From Tritrichomonas musculus (Eukaryota; Parabasalia; Tritrichomonadida; Tritrichomonadidae), in contig JAPFFF010000019.1 of NCBI GenBank assembly GCA_039105265.1, positions 1,520,501 through 1,584,500 of the forward strand: DNA of 64,000 nt, written 5' to 3'. The position numbers and the translations under genes are program-made. Positions 52,401 to 61,926 of the stretch are shown here, in pieces; position 1 is the stretch's first letter; every line of letters starts with the position of its first letter. The notes beneath the pieces are model-generated. The model ran no database searches and was not told the origin of the DNA. It saw nothing but the letters and a program-made list of their open reading frames with translations.

Positions 52401-54165
52401 TCGGATCATCGAGCTCATGGACTTCCTCTGCGCGAAGTACTGCGGCAAGCTGAACATTCAGCAGTCGAGCGACGTCCTTTCGAAGACAATAAACAATATT
52501 GAGCTTCTCATATCACATGTCATTCCGTTATCGTTTCAAGATGCAAAATGCACCGATAACGATGAAGAAGACGTTAAGGACAAAGTTGCGAATATCATCT
52601 TCTCTTTGGTCACTCTTCAGTGCTCAATTCGCAATCAAATTTTGTCACTTCCGCAGTCGATTCGGCCAATCAAGCCAGAAACGCGAGGAATGACTCCGAT
52701 AGAGGCGAACTCGGCTGTCTGTAATTTCATTGAAAAGTATTTCACCTCTTCGCAGATATTTGACCTTATAATGTCACTTTTGGGCTTCTTTTTGAATAAG
52801 GATCAGATGCTCAAAATTCACCATTATGGAACCGCCTTGTCTATCAAAAAGTTCATCCTTGATCGTGGCAGTGAAGACTTCCGTTATGATGGTCAAATAA
52901 CGCAATCATTGGTGAAAGCTTCAATGAATGAGGATGATTCGGTTGTCTCCATTTTCATCGATATTATCGAAATCCTTCTCAAAATGCGACTGTTTTCAAT
53001 GCTCTCAAATATCATGCTTTCTGACGAAATAAACGACAAATTTTTCATTGGTGTAATGAAAAAGTTGTCCAACATTGAAGAAGGTGAAACCAAGTTGTTA
53101 AGTATCATTGCTGCCTTCTTTGAATCGAATGAAAGCGTTGATGAAAAGGAAAGGAAAAGTATGAATGATTTCTCATTCAGAGCCATTCCTTATCTTTCAA
53201 ATTCAATGAAGGACATTGATAATGATACATGGGTCAAACTGTTCATTGGTGTTTCTAATAAAGTACAGAAAATTGACAGCACACTAATGAAGTGTTTGGT
53301 CTCTAATGAAGATTACGACGGTTTTCTTCAATTTGCTCAAATAATAACGCGTGAAAGGCTTCTTGCCTTGCAAGTCATTCTGTCATCATTACCGGAGAAT
53401 CCGAGCAAATTTTTCATCAAGTTGTCAATTGCATTCGCGTCTACGGAGCCTGAAACATGCGAAGGATTCTTGAATTACGCGATCAACGCGATGTTAAAGA
53501 AGACATCTTGTTTTACTTCTTTTGAAATGATGAAAAATTTGTTTGAATCAACTGTGATTGATTCTCATTGTTGGATGAGCTTGTCTGAAAGTCTGTCAGC
53601 TCTCTTCATTCAAAATTTGAGATGTCGTTCTATCGTTGTCGATTGTACTATTGCTTTTATTAATAAAATTGATGAAAATGAACTACAAGAATTTTGGACA
53701 AGTTTTGCTGAAATTTGTTTGGCAAACGTTGATAAATGGATATCAATAATTAACAGATTGATTACTGAAGGAAAAGTGCATTTTCAATCAATTGCTTCAA
53801 TTTTGCCTGAACTAATCGTTCATCTTAAAGAGAAGCATTTTCAAATTGCCTTGAATTCAATAGCTTTGAAAATTAAGGTCATTGAAAATCCGGTTCTAGA
53901 TGAAAATGATATCTTTGACTTGTGCGAATTGATAATGAAATCTGATTACTTTAAAGATAAATGTGACCACTTTTTGAATACATTTGTTGCAACTTTGAGA
54001 GAAAAAAAGTTCGTTTATGTTTGTTGCCATATGATTGAAAGATTATGCAAGAAAATAGATGATAATAATATTTTCGCTATTAATGCATTAATTGAAACTA
54101 TGAATTGGATGAAAGAAGGTGATAACTTGTTTGTTATAGAAATTATTATGCGGATATTAAAATAA
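49438..54165 (+). CDS. Large helical repeat (ARM/HEAT-like) protein, 1,575 residues
   Basis: Unrecognised family. The longest frame begins at TTG codons (49429); the first ATG, at 49438, gives MNHRKKIKLEMDL and is chosen as start. The sequence is a long series of amphipathic helices (for example FPSYIVDLLFSLLQFDDVI, and ELVVHLKEKHFQIALNSIAL-like text near the end), consistent with an ARM/HEAT solenoid. A serine/acid-rich loop lies near residues 540-600 (SPSSSSSTATDE, RSGSESTN). Base composition changes inside the gene: about 51300-52700 is clearly richer in G and C than both ends, with codons such as CTC, TCG and CGT, without any change in protein style. No signal peptide or membrane segments are seen. 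Its head-to-head neighbour is a protein of the same type and size. Confidence 0.85.
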   Translation: MNHRKKIKLEMDLSLDIKSRLRFTSIENIFNLQIKKKFPSYIVDLLFSLLQFDDVINAILHFIQLPQNTNILIEMFKVLYSYFQKNPEKIKKSDFAAKTLQSVLNCVNENTNNPKNLINASNLKIDSQTINLIYYSAKFSSLMSSELPELLHPMPTNGFILAYLIVTTSCSNGQVFDELLPFVEPFFTSKLVLNPYSFGTICIMSTHKDIDDLPSLKHLISFFKSLSDKPIIQALTPYVLHAALLRLSPSTLKEMPTLISFLSSKLEQDEENAVVFSNFIEKIIEMPDSLSIIKPFCEQLFKLYIRNIRNEIPLFQATLTNENNDKKDSKKSSKSHFLNSINNKITENPLNSVNETIGSAFYLLMNYCSINPFDGFFVSRLERQTDNVILMMIYLIDYINKSSNKLEKKQTEAEDATQPVSSANLQFTVTTFDPILLAMKSFVKKSDTTETIIRLYFHFCGTIIDHYESKNAIKALIQGLENNYPYVSDIFASHCANFSFVFENISRSLKPGKSSMLFVTTLKNILSIHASKMLSARSNTAVLSPSSSSSTATDEVNTETDDVISSPTNCDNFSRSGSESTNFELPDLDKYLTVLPESAIETAPTDATILFCSVLVSLHKFPELFDLLPDSASAISPFFSNALMLHFPKLKSRKFNTKVLSALSNACKMIDISDIYSLSQTFMMLLPGQSMLFLAITLQMLPRSIVSSSLQKMIPFVWDNPDETGRMIALVSYSHPDISIEFIETVLASSTLRKRTFFIFKSSESNEQALIVIFKIIGYCSTFIEINFFVSTFLTFATQLLNKYLTHQSKSPLLYSASLSAIRKLSNRVQSIQDERFEHVFPFKDFLVQYVCAYYLDLGITVIRSLESTTMTPSSLLDSSSSNSQTYDSTILSERSSVESLLKNVPKVLSTLTSMLPLRPIRPYDRHERSVELTTAMIQLSDKSHFESIFKASKMFFCTLLDCNSSLSVFFRIVIPIFQSLLRNPRWNRIIELMDFLCAKYCGKLNIQQSSDVLSKTINNIELLISHVIPLSFQDAKCTDNDEEDVKDKVANIIFSLVTLQCSIRNQILSLPQSIRPIKPETRGMTPIEANSAVCNFIEKYFTSSQIFDLIMSLLGFFLNKDQMLKIHHYGTALSIKKFILDRGSEDFRYDGQITQSLVKASMNEDDSVVSIFIDIIEILLKMRLFSMLSNIMLSDEINDKFFIGVMKKLSNIEEGETKLLSIIAAFFESNESVDEKERKSMNDFSFRAIPYLSNSMKDIDNDTWVKLFIGVSNKVQKIDSTLMKCLVSNEDYDGFLQFAQIITRERLLALQVILSSLPENPSKFFIKLSIAFASTEPETCEGFLNYAINAMLKKTSCFTSFEMMKNLFESTVIDSHCWMSLSESLSALFIQNLRCRSIVVDCTIAFINKIDENELQEFWTSFAEICLANVDKWISIINRLITEGKVHFQSIASILPELIVHLKEKHFQIALNSIALKIKVIENPVLDENDIFDLCELIMKSDYFKDKCDHFLNTFVATLREKKFVYVCCHMIERLCKKIDDNNIFAINALIETMNWMKEGDNLFVIEIIMRILK

Positions 54166-54411
54166 GTTTTGTTTTATATTTTAAAAATTTTTAGTCTATC
54201 ATAAATTTAAATTTTATTTGTGTTCTTTATTATTATTATTATTAAGATTTTAATAAGATAATCTTGATTTAATTTTATGAATTGTTAAAAGCTGTTTTTA
54301 TTCATCAAAAGATAAAACGGTTAATAGTGGTAAAAATTAAAGCCGACGATTGAAGTGAATATTTTTGAATTATTTTGAAAAAGTTTAAAGAAATTGATAA
54401 TTCAAATTTAA

Positions 54412-56349
54412 ATGAATGATCAATCTCCTCTTTCGTCATTCAATATTATTAATGACGAGCCTCAAGTTCACAAGGAGATTGAAGAACCTGGAAAAATGCC
54501 GCAAGATGAAAAAGAGCAATTTTCAAAGCTGAACGATTTAATTCAGCATATGGAATTCAACATTGAACAAAATAGAAAACGTTGTGATACTTCGTCACTC
54601 AGTTGTTACACTCTCCTTAGATCAACAGAACTTTTGGCCTTTGATATAATGTTTGCAAATTATCTCCTTGGCGATGCAAATCCATCAGACATTTACGATT
54701 TTTTTGAACACTGTACTATACCTCAATTTGATTTATCATCAGGACAAATAAGTGGATTCGAAAAAGCTCGAGAGCATATTCAATACCTTCAATCAATTAT
54801 TGAAAACTGTTCTAAATCTTTTTTATCCCTAGATCTCAAGCAAAAATCAATACCTAAGCGTGTTTCAGAGTTTGCTTTATATCTAAAAGACCAAAAAGTG
54901 AGACTCGATCATCAACTTAAACGAAATATTGAAGCTGAGAAAAAAAAAATAGAAGAAGAAAATCAGAAGAAAGATGATGAAAATGAAGAAGTTGATCTGA
55001 GTGGATTACCTCCCTCTTTTACAAAGTGGTTAACATCAGAATTAAAAGTTGGACTTTCACCTGACCAAGAATCAATTGAAATTCATTGTTTATTCAAAAG
55101 TATTACAAACCGCCTTAAATCAATCACAGAACTCTATAATACTGTTGCCGAACTAGAACTTGACCAAGAAGAAATTAAAAATGGCAATTCAAATGAAATT
55201 TCCAATGAGAAAATTGAAAATTCTCCTTATGTAATTGGTGCAAAAAAAAATTGTCAATGCTTGAGATTCCTCTTATCAAATCTTATTCGACAAAAAATGC
55301 TTTTTAAACAACTCAATGATCAATTTACTTACTGTAAAGATCGCCTTTCAGATTTGACGCAGACAGCTCAAAGATCAATTGAAGAAATGACTACTCAGAT
55401 GGATAAACTTCGTGACATTCTTAGTAAAAAGCAAGCCGAAGTTTCTACCATTGAGCAAGAACTTCAACCTTTTATAGCGCTTTTTTATACGCAGACTCGT
55501 TTTCCTCAACTTTCGCCCCCTCCACACCAATCATATCAAAAACTCGAAGAAACTCTCAATATAATGATTGCGCAAAATAGTGGTAATGCAGCAAATAATG
55601 AAGTGTTATCAAAGCTCCAACTTGACAAAAATAACCTCTACGAACTTAAAGGTCTTCGTGCTGAATTATGTGATCACAAAATCGAATTGAATCAACTTTT
55701 ATCGCAAATTGAAGAAAAAGATAGAGCCATACTTGAAATGGCTATTGAGCATAGCAAAGTCGAAGAAGAATTCAAGTTACAAGAGCAAGAAGCCGAGCAG
55801 TTGAAAAAGTATGAAGCTGGTTTGAATGAAGTTCAACAACTTCTTCGATTCGATGAGATGCAAGAGTGGTGTCAAAACCTTCTTAATATTATTAAGAAGT
55901 TAGAAACAATTGCACAAAATCAAGAAACAACTATCAACAATGTTAAAGCGCAGACAGACGTTAAACAAATGAAAATGATTGTTGATAAAAAGTCAAAAGA
56001 AATTGACAAACTCTCCGAAACTAATTACAAAATGAATACTGAAATTGCTCGATCAAAAATTGAATTGGAAGCAGTTAAAGAAGAAAGATATCACGCAAAT
56101 ATGGAGCTTTCTTTAAATAAAGAATTTGTACCAGAATGTATTACACAAAATTCAAAAAATGAAGCTGCTATTAAAAAGTATCTAAAAATGGTAACTTGTC
56201 CTGTTTGTAAAAAAAATAGAAGAAATGTGATTTTAGCAACTTGTAGGCATCCGATTTGTAATGAATGTGCAGCTGCTGCAAAAGATAAGTGTCCTATTTG
56301 CGGTGTTATGTTTAATAGATCAAATATTAGACCTTTTTTTATTCAATAA
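54412..56349 (+). CDS. BRE1: Bre1-like coiled-coil RING E3 ubiquitin ligase
   Basis: A 645-residue protein: long coiled coils over about residues 150-575 and a C-terminal C3HC4 RING. The zinc ligands are C596, C599, C611, H613, C616, C619, C627 and C630. The text CPVCKKNRRNVILATCRH and the short tail ending NIRPFFIQ match the RING and end of Bre1/RNF20/RNF40. These proteins work with the E2 Rad6 to add a single ubiquitin to histone H2B during transcription. Placement of the RING at the extreme C-terminus after a long coiled coil is the family's usual architecture; the protein is at the short end of the family's range. It would act in the nucleus, although no clear nuclear signal is needed for the call. 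The stop is followed at once by TAATAAA. Another coiled-coil RING protein is possible but less likely. Confidence 0.8.
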   Translation: MNDQSPLSSFNIINDEPQVHKEIEEPGKMPQDEKEQFSKLNDLIQHMEFNIEQNRKRCDTSSLSCYTLLRSTELLAFDIMFANYLLGDANPSDIYDFFEHCTIPQFDLSSGQISGFEKAREHIQYLQSIIENCSKSFLSLDLKQKSIPKRVSEFALYLKDQKVRLDHQLKRNIEAEKKKIEEENQKKDDENEEVDLSGLPPSFTKWLTSELKVGLSPDQESIEIHCLFKSITNRLKSITELYNTVAELELDQEEIKNGNSNEISNEKIENSPYVIGAKKNCQCLRFLLSNLIRQKMLFKQLNDQFTYCKDRLSDLTQTAQRSIEEMTTQMDKLRDILSKKQAEVSTIEQELQPFIALFYTQTRFPQLSPPPHQSYQKLEETLNIMIAQNSGNAANNEVLSKLQLDKNNLYELKGLRAELCDHKIELNQLLSQIEEKDRAILEMAIEHSKVEEEFKLQEQEAEQLKKYEAGLNEVQQLLRFDEMQEWCQNLLNIIKKLETIAQNQETTINNVKAQTDVKQMKMIVDKKSKEIDKLSETNYKMNTEIARSKIELEAVKEERYHANMELSLNKEFVPECITQNSKNEAAIKKYLKMVTCPVCKKNRRNVILATCRHPICNECAAAAKDKCPICGVMFNRSNIRPFFIQ

Positions 56350-56593
56350 TAAAATGTTGTTAATTATTAACAGGATATGAGTGTTTTTTTATAAATTATC
56401 TATCCTTGAAAATAAATGTATTCTGTAAATTTCACATTGTGAATATAAAAACTTGGGATTTGAAGAAGTTTTTTTGCAAGCTATTGTTAAAGCAAAAAAA
56501 AAATGAAAATGAAAATTATCTACCTTCTTTTTATTATTAAAAAAAAGAAATTTTTATAAAAAAGTCTTTATGCCATATCTAAAATAAAATAAG

Positions 56594-59500
56594 ATGAAGT
56601 CAGGCTCTCATGCGAGATACTTTGTAATATTTCCTAAACGAACTTCTATACAAGGTTCAAATAATAACCAAACAGCAAAGCTTAATGATGAAAATCCAAT
56701 GTTTCGCGAAAGAAAGGAAGTTGATATCGAAGAACAAAATAATAATGGTTTAAATCGCAAATATCCATATCCATCATCTTTTTTACCTGATTTTATTTTC
56801 CAAAATACAGCTCCTCACCCTTACTTTATTTTTTACAACTTAAATATAATATTCAATCAAACTACAGATGGGAATATAATTGAACCAAAAATACCGCAAA
56901 AATCAATAATTTCGCAGCTTAACGATTATTTTGGAGGAATTGATATTTTATCCCTTGCTCAGCTCAAAGTTGATCTAGTTAAAGTATCTGATACTTGGAA
57001 CAAGCGTTTTCCGGAGGCTAAAAGTTTCTTATTTGTGCCTATCCAAGACGACAAATTTGAAGTATCAAGTGTTCCTGATCTCCAATCTCTCCATCTTCTC
57101 GGCTTTAGCCTCAATATCTGTATATTCATATTGTTTTTTATTGGAGAAAAAAATCTTTATAATATGAAGCTTGGTCCAGACAACTCGGATAATGATGTAC
57201 ATTTTATGGTCTTTTATAATGTTGATAAGTCGAAAATAGAGCTTAAACCAAAAAATGTAAATGATAATGGAAATAACAGTCAAAGAATAACTATATATAG
57301 AAACAAAAAATGGCTTACATTTCAAAGAGTCGAAATGGGGTATATCTCCAATGAATCATTAGAGGTAGATACTTCTTATTTCAAAAAAAGTGATTCTAAT
57401 GCAAAAGGCAAAATTTTATTTTTGGATATCGACAAAAGAGAGAAAATTCCATTTATTAAAATCCCTTTTTTAAAAAGTGATAAATGTTTTGAGAAAGTTT
57501 TCCTTCACTGGGTACAATCAGAAGATAAGCCTTCGCATCTTACAGTATCTCTAACAACACAAAATGTTAAAATTAAAATCGAATCGAACAAAAAGGAGCA
57601 AGCAAAGCTCATAAAAATTAAGTCAATCGCTACATGTACTTCGGAACCTGGTAGTAGAACTTCTACAAAAGAAAAAACGGATGATTACAATTTAGAAGGT
57701 TTAACGGAAAATAATGAAATTATTATTGCAGAAACAAATGATTCTGCATATTTTGTTATTGAAAAAAGATGTGATCAAAGTTTTCCAACCAAATTCGAAG
57801 ATAATTTAAAAAAAAAAAGATTAACTTTTTGTGGACCTATAAGCAAAGAAAATATTAAAGAATCAATAATATCATTTCGCGACCGTCTAAAGCATCCTCT
57901 AACATATGGGGATGTCCTTAATTCTAATCATCCTTTTATGAATATTCTCTGTTATTATAATATCCTTAATATAATGATCTCCAGTTCAGATTATATCGAT
58001 AAAAAAATTGAAAGAGACACAACATATGACTCAGAATTCAAAATAAGAATTGTACCAATTGAAAGTGATGGACCATATGTTGATTATAAACAGCATAATA
58101 AACAAGAGATTTTTGATATATTAAAATACTTTGAAGTTAATAATGAATTAGGATTGCCATGGAAACGTATGATAGAGCAGTATCCGCAAATATTGTCTCT
58201 CGGTAAAGATGATTCTGAAGCTAAAATGTACCTTCGCCAAGAAGATATTAAGAGTAAAGAGAAATATCAAGGTTTTGAGAGTATGTATTATGATTTCTGG
58301 CTTAATTTAGCGTGGAAAATGGCGCCTCTTTGTAGAAACCTTACTAATATATATCAGCCAATATGCAATTCTGCTATTGAAGAATTTTTAAATTCAACAA
58401 TTGGTCTCAATCCAATTATTTGTCCTATAATTTATGATGAATACATGGAAACATCGAAAACTTGTTGTTTATCCTATTTCAGTAGTATTGATTATATTGA
58501 TCCAGTAAATGAATTATTAATGAGAGATGTCAAATCTACAGATGAATTCTTATTAAGAACAACCAATCCAAATCTATTTGCAAATAAAACAGTAGTTGAA
58601 GAAAATTGCAAAAATGGAGCTTTTCCGATCAAATATCAGACTTTATTAACTAGATTAGAAAATAAAAGAAATCAACAAACCCCAGATCCTTCCTTTAGAT
58701 TTAGACCGTCAATTGACTTGGAAAGAATAATTGAAGGTACAGAACTTGAAATTAAAAAGAGTGCTCCAAATTATAATTATTCATTTTATAGAATTAATGA
58801 AGGAAATGTAATTTTGGTTTCGCAGTTCACTATTTCAAGTAAATATAAGCTTTCATATATCTATGTCAGTGGAAATATGGTTTTCGCTGTTTCAAATAAT
58901 AATAATAATCAATTTGTTTACGGTCATTGCAAAGCACTGGATACAGAGATTTCATTTTATAAACCGTATAAAGGAGAATTTATTGCTGCTGTTTATATTG
59001 AAGAAGATGCATGTTTAATCATATGTTATAAATTTAATAATGAATATCATTTTACTGGTTATGATGTTAATGGTCAGATTAATGATGTTTTATTCCCAGA
59101 TATACAAATTAAAAGTCTTGTTGTTTTATCTAGAACTTATTTTGCATCTTTTGATGGAAAGAAAAATAAGATTAATAAAAAAGGAGATGGTGTTTGTGTA
59201 TTCAAATACAATGCAGTAGAAAGGATTGTAGAATATCATCAATTTTCAGATTTGTGGCGAATTAATGATAAAAGCATATTTAAAGAAATTCTTGAAGAAA
59301 AAGCAAAAAATAATTCAATGTGTTTTATTGGTTCCCGATTTGATTTTGGAGAAAACAATGATAAAAGTTCTTTTTGTGTTTATAAATATAACGAAGAAAA
59401 ATATTTGTTTGAAGGAATATCAAAAAACAAAAAATTCAAGCCAGTTTTGAATTTTCATCTAAATATCCAAGTTGACAATAATAATGATGGCCAAGATTTA

Positions 59501-60526
59501 GAGAATGAAGAAAATAAACTTCTTGATAATCGAATTAGTTCATATAATGGAAGATCAAATGAAAACAGTTATATTCGTTCAATGCTTTCATGTGTTCCAC
59601 TTCAACCTCCACCTTCCTCGCCTCCTCCAAAAAAGAAAAAATCAAAATCTTCTCCACCTCCTCCAGTTTTTACATTATTTAAGCTCAGTTGCTCATTAAC
59701 TGAATTATATCCCTCAATAATAGTTACAAAAGGTAGTGTTGTTTATTGTGATTCAAATGATTTATTCTCTCTATATCGTTGTGATCCGAAAGTATATCGT
59801 ATTATTTCACATCAAATTTGGGGGTTTTATGTAAATACCATTTCAAGATTGTCCTTATTTTCAACCGAAAGGCTTTTATCTAATTACCAGTTCGATAATT
59901 TAAATATCGCATTAATTGTAGATACATCTGGTCAAGGAAGTCATTTATCAAATCTTCTCTTTGGAACAAGATTTGATAAACATTTGGTCCTTGAAGATGA
60001 TATTTGGACTGGCTGCTCATATTCAGGTAATCTAGCTTCAATTATTCTTCTATTTTGTGTTAAAGACGTTGAAAATATTTATAATGCAATTCAAATGCGC
60101 ATGAATATTAATAATAGAGATCAAAAAGTTTCCATTTTTGTTTGCCAAAATGATGGTGTTAAAAATACAATCAAATTTAGTGATGACCCAAAAATAATTG
60201 TTGCCGGTGCAAATTCAAAAGTTGGCACTATTAAAGAAGAAATTAAATTTGTTAATGATAATGAATTTGAAGACAATGTTCATAAATTTAGAAATTTGCT
60301 AAAAGGGTCATTTAGTGATTCTAAAACTGCTATCAATTTTGCTAAAGAAATTGTCACTCAATATCTTGCATGCGGAACTTTTGCGCATTATCCACTTCAA
60401 ACTATTGAAAACTATTCTAAGGAAGAAATTACTGATATATATACAAATTACGACGAAGATATTCATGATGAGGATTTCCTACTTGAAGAATTCTTTAATT
60501 GGCAATTAATTCCTCAAACTCAGTAA
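56594..60526 (+). CDS. Unrecognised 1,310-residue protein with polyproline linker and possible vWA-like C-terminus
   Basis: I do not recognise this gene. The N-terminal 150 residues mix polar and beta-like text, with a hydrophobic stretch around residues 175-193 (LGFSLNICIFILFFIG) that could be a membrane segment or a buried strand and helix. The middle is rich in K/N/D with alternating hydrophobics. Residues about 720-990 look like strand-rich beta-propeller-type text (VILVSQFTISSKY, FVYGHCKALDTE). A proline-rich linker with a K-run lies at about 1004-1025. The last 200 residues begin with NIALIVDTSGQGSHLSN (about 1103-1119), which resembles the metal-site start of a von Willebrand A domain, but the exact DxSxS motif is not met. 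The stop overlaps TAAA. Role unknown. Confidence 0.75.
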   Translation: MKSGSHARYFVIFPKRTSIQGSNNNQTAKLNDENPMFRERKEVDIEEQNNNGLNRKYPYPSSFLPDFIFQNTAPHPYFIFYNLNIIFNQTTDGNIIEPKIPQKSIISQLNDYFGGIDILSLAQLKVDLVKVSDTWNKRFPEAKSFLFVPIQDDKFEVSSVPDLQSLHLLGFSLNICIFILFFIGEKNLYNMKLGPDNSDNDVHFMVFYNVDKSKIELKPKNVNDNGNNSQRITIYRNKKWLTFQRVEMGYISNESLEVDTSYFKKSDSNAKGKILFLDIDKREKIPFIKIPFLKSDKCFEKVFLHWVQSEDKPSHLTVSLTTQNVKIKIESNKKEQAKLIKIKSIATCTSEPGSRTSTKEKTDDYNLEGLTENNEIIIAETNDSAYFVIEKRCDQSFPTKFEDNLKKKRLTFCGPISKENIKESIISFRDRLKHPLTYGDVLNSNHPFMNILCYYNILNIMISSSDYIDKKIERDTTYDSEFKIRIVPIESDGPYVDYKQHNKQEIFDILKYFEVNNELGLPWKRMIEQYPQILSLGKDDSEAKMYLRQEDIKSKEKYQGFESMYYDFWLNLAWKMAPLCRNLTNIYQPICNSAIEEFLNSTIGLNPIICPIIYDEYMETSKTCCLSYFSSIDYIDPVNELLMRDVKSTDEFLLRTTNPNLFANKTVVEENCKNGAFPIKYQTLLTRLENKRNQQTPDPSFRFRPSIDLERIIEGTELEIKKSAPNYNYSFYRINEGNVILVSQFTISSKYKLSYIYVSGNMVFAVSNNNNNQFVYGHCKALDTEISFYKPYKGEFIAAVYIEEDACLIICYKFNNEYHFTGYDVNGQINDVLFPDIQIKSLVVLSRTYFASFDGKKNKINKKGDGVCVFKYNAVERIVEYHQFSDLWRINDKSIFKEILEEKAKNNSMCFIGSRFDFGENNDKSSFCVYKYNEEKYLFEGISKNKKFKPVLNFHLNIQVDNNNDGQDLENEENKLLDNRISSYNGRSNENSYIRSMLSCVPLQPPPSSPPPKKKKSKSSPPPPVFTLFKLSCSLTELYPSIIVTKGSVVYCDSNDLFSLYRCDPKVYRIISHQIWGFYVNTISRLSLFSTERLLSNYQFDNLNIALIVDTSGQGSHLSNLLFGTRFDKHLVLEDDIWTGCSYSGNLASIILLFCVKDVENIYNAIQMRMNINNRDQKVSIFVCQNDGVKNTIKFSDDPKIIVAGANSKVGTIKEEIKFVNDNEFEDNVHKFRNLLKGSFSDSKTAINFAKEIVTQYLACGTFAHYPLQTIENYSKEEITDIYTNYDEDIHDEDFLLEEFFNWQLIPQTQ

Positions 60527-60719
60527 ATTCATTAATTAAAGGGGCAGTCTTTTTTATTATAGAATTAGAATATAGACCTGAAAATTTATATATTATTTTA
60601 GTATTTAAAAATAAGAATATTTAATTAAAAAAAAAAAAAAAAAAAAAAAGAATTCACATATAATGTTGTATAAAGAAGTTGGTGAAATTGATGTTTTCTC
60701 AATTTCGTATGTTTCAAGA

Positions 60720-60787
60720 AAACGCAAATTCAAGAAACTATTCAAATTTCTTGCGTTTATTCAAATTTCACTAAATTTGAATAGTTT
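60720..60787. repeat. Compact inverted-repeat cluster between poly(A) and poly(T)
   Basis: AAACTATTCAAATTT at 60735-60749 is the exact reverse complement of 60773-60787. AAACGCAA at 60720-60727 pairs with TTGCGTTT at 60751-60758. The two alternatives overlap, so the segment could switch between hairpins. It is flanked by the A23 and T27 runs. It may be a remnant end of a small foldback element or a 3' structure of the upstream gene. Confidence 0.6.
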
Positions 60788-60884
60788 ATTTTTTTTTTTT
60801 TTTTTTTTTTTTTTTGAATGAATAAAAAAAAACCACAGCAATCCCTATAATATTTAGACTTATTTTATATAAAGCAATCATTTG

Positions 60885-60902
60885 AGAACATAGGAAACTC
60901 TC
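60885..60902 (+). repeat. Third copy of the transposon terminal repeat
   Basis: The 18 bases AGAACATAGGAAACTCTC are the exact reverse complement of 61828-61845 and match the right terminal repeat of the transposon. The copy lies in the same orientation as the right end. It could be the outer end of a second, smaller element (60885-61845) or the surviving right end of an older neighbour. Confidence 0.85.
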
Positions 60903-61828
60903 GAGATATGTCGATATGCTTCGAAATTAATAATATATACTCACCATAGATAGTTATTGATGATTTCAGATTTTAAGCGAAATCGCGGCGGAGAGTCTTT
61001 CAAAAAGTTGTGATTTTCATAACGAGTCTCCAGACGTAAATGTAAAAATGTTTCAAAATTTATGGTATTATAAGAATATATATTGCAAGCATCTTAATAT
61101 ATATCAATTGTTATATTTTTATTAGCTTCGCTTTGCATCGAGTTATTAATAAAATATATTTCAAAAATTTGATTTCTGTATTTTTGCATTAAATGTCAGA
61201 AAAAAAAATAGTTGTACCTACATAATCAGTATAACAATAATTGCATTACTGTATTGTATATGATTATAAAATTATAGGATTGTATGTTTATTGTATATAG
61301 AGTAATAACCAAAAACTCCTATCCGTGAAGAATGAGATTTTTTATATTAAGATAAAAATACAAAAAAACTCGTTACTAACAATATCGGCCAAAATTCAAT
61401 ATTTTTACCCAAAAATTGGTTATTTGTCTTATTATGATGTTAAAAACACGATTAAGCAAAAAAATTGCGCATTATAAGTATATATCCCGAGATAAAGCGA
61501 TTTACACTATTTTTAGCCGATTTTACGATTTTTTTTGGAAAAAACGATTCCAGGACAGAGCCAACGAATGACCGGTATATTACATTTATCTTAAATAGTA
61601 GTATACATTGCATTATATATTATATTAAATTTTTAGAAAAATCGTCCGCCAAATTTTCGAGAAAAATCAATTACAAAATTATACTACATTTGAATAGAAA
61701 TTCCTCTCAATTTTGGCAACTTTCTTTGATCATATCTCAGTATATACGCAAAATTAGGAAAATGTTTTCTATTAAAATATTCTTATAATATGATATACTT
61801 TATTATATATTAATTTCAAAAGATTATG

Positions 61829-61848
61829 AGAGTTTCCTATGTTCTATA
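61829..61848 (+). repeat. Left terminal inverted repeat
   Basis: Exact 20-bp reverse complement of the last 20 bases of the window. A G at 61828 extends the match to the third copy at 60885-60902. Confidence 0.9.
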
Positions 61849-61926
61849 ATTTTTCGTGGTCATGCTTTTTTTTCCTTTCAAATTTAAAAACCTCTGAAAT
61901 TTTCAATATAGAATCATTTTTTTTTA

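Larger units (their letters stand above)
60527..61827. other. Repeat-rich spacer before the transposon
   Basis: No gene is supported here. It contains an A23 run (60627-60649), an inverted-repeat cluster (60720-60787), a T27 run (60789-60815), a copy of the transposon's terminal repeat (60885-60902) and then 925 bp of mixed sequence with less AT-extreme patches (near 60975-61035 and 61500-61580). The longest frame there (61465-61788) opens at a TTG with no ATG until near its end, so I do not call it. Confidence 0.6.

Noticed and set aside
60627-60815. Poly(A)/poly(T) tracts as tails of retroposed copies
   Set aside because: No LINE or SINE body or target duplication adjoins them; similar tracts occur in several unrelated spacers here.
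61465-61788. A 107-codon ORF before the transposon
   Set aside because: It opens at TTG with no ATG until near its end, is I/F/K/S-rich as expected from AT-rich noncoding DNA, and resembles no family.
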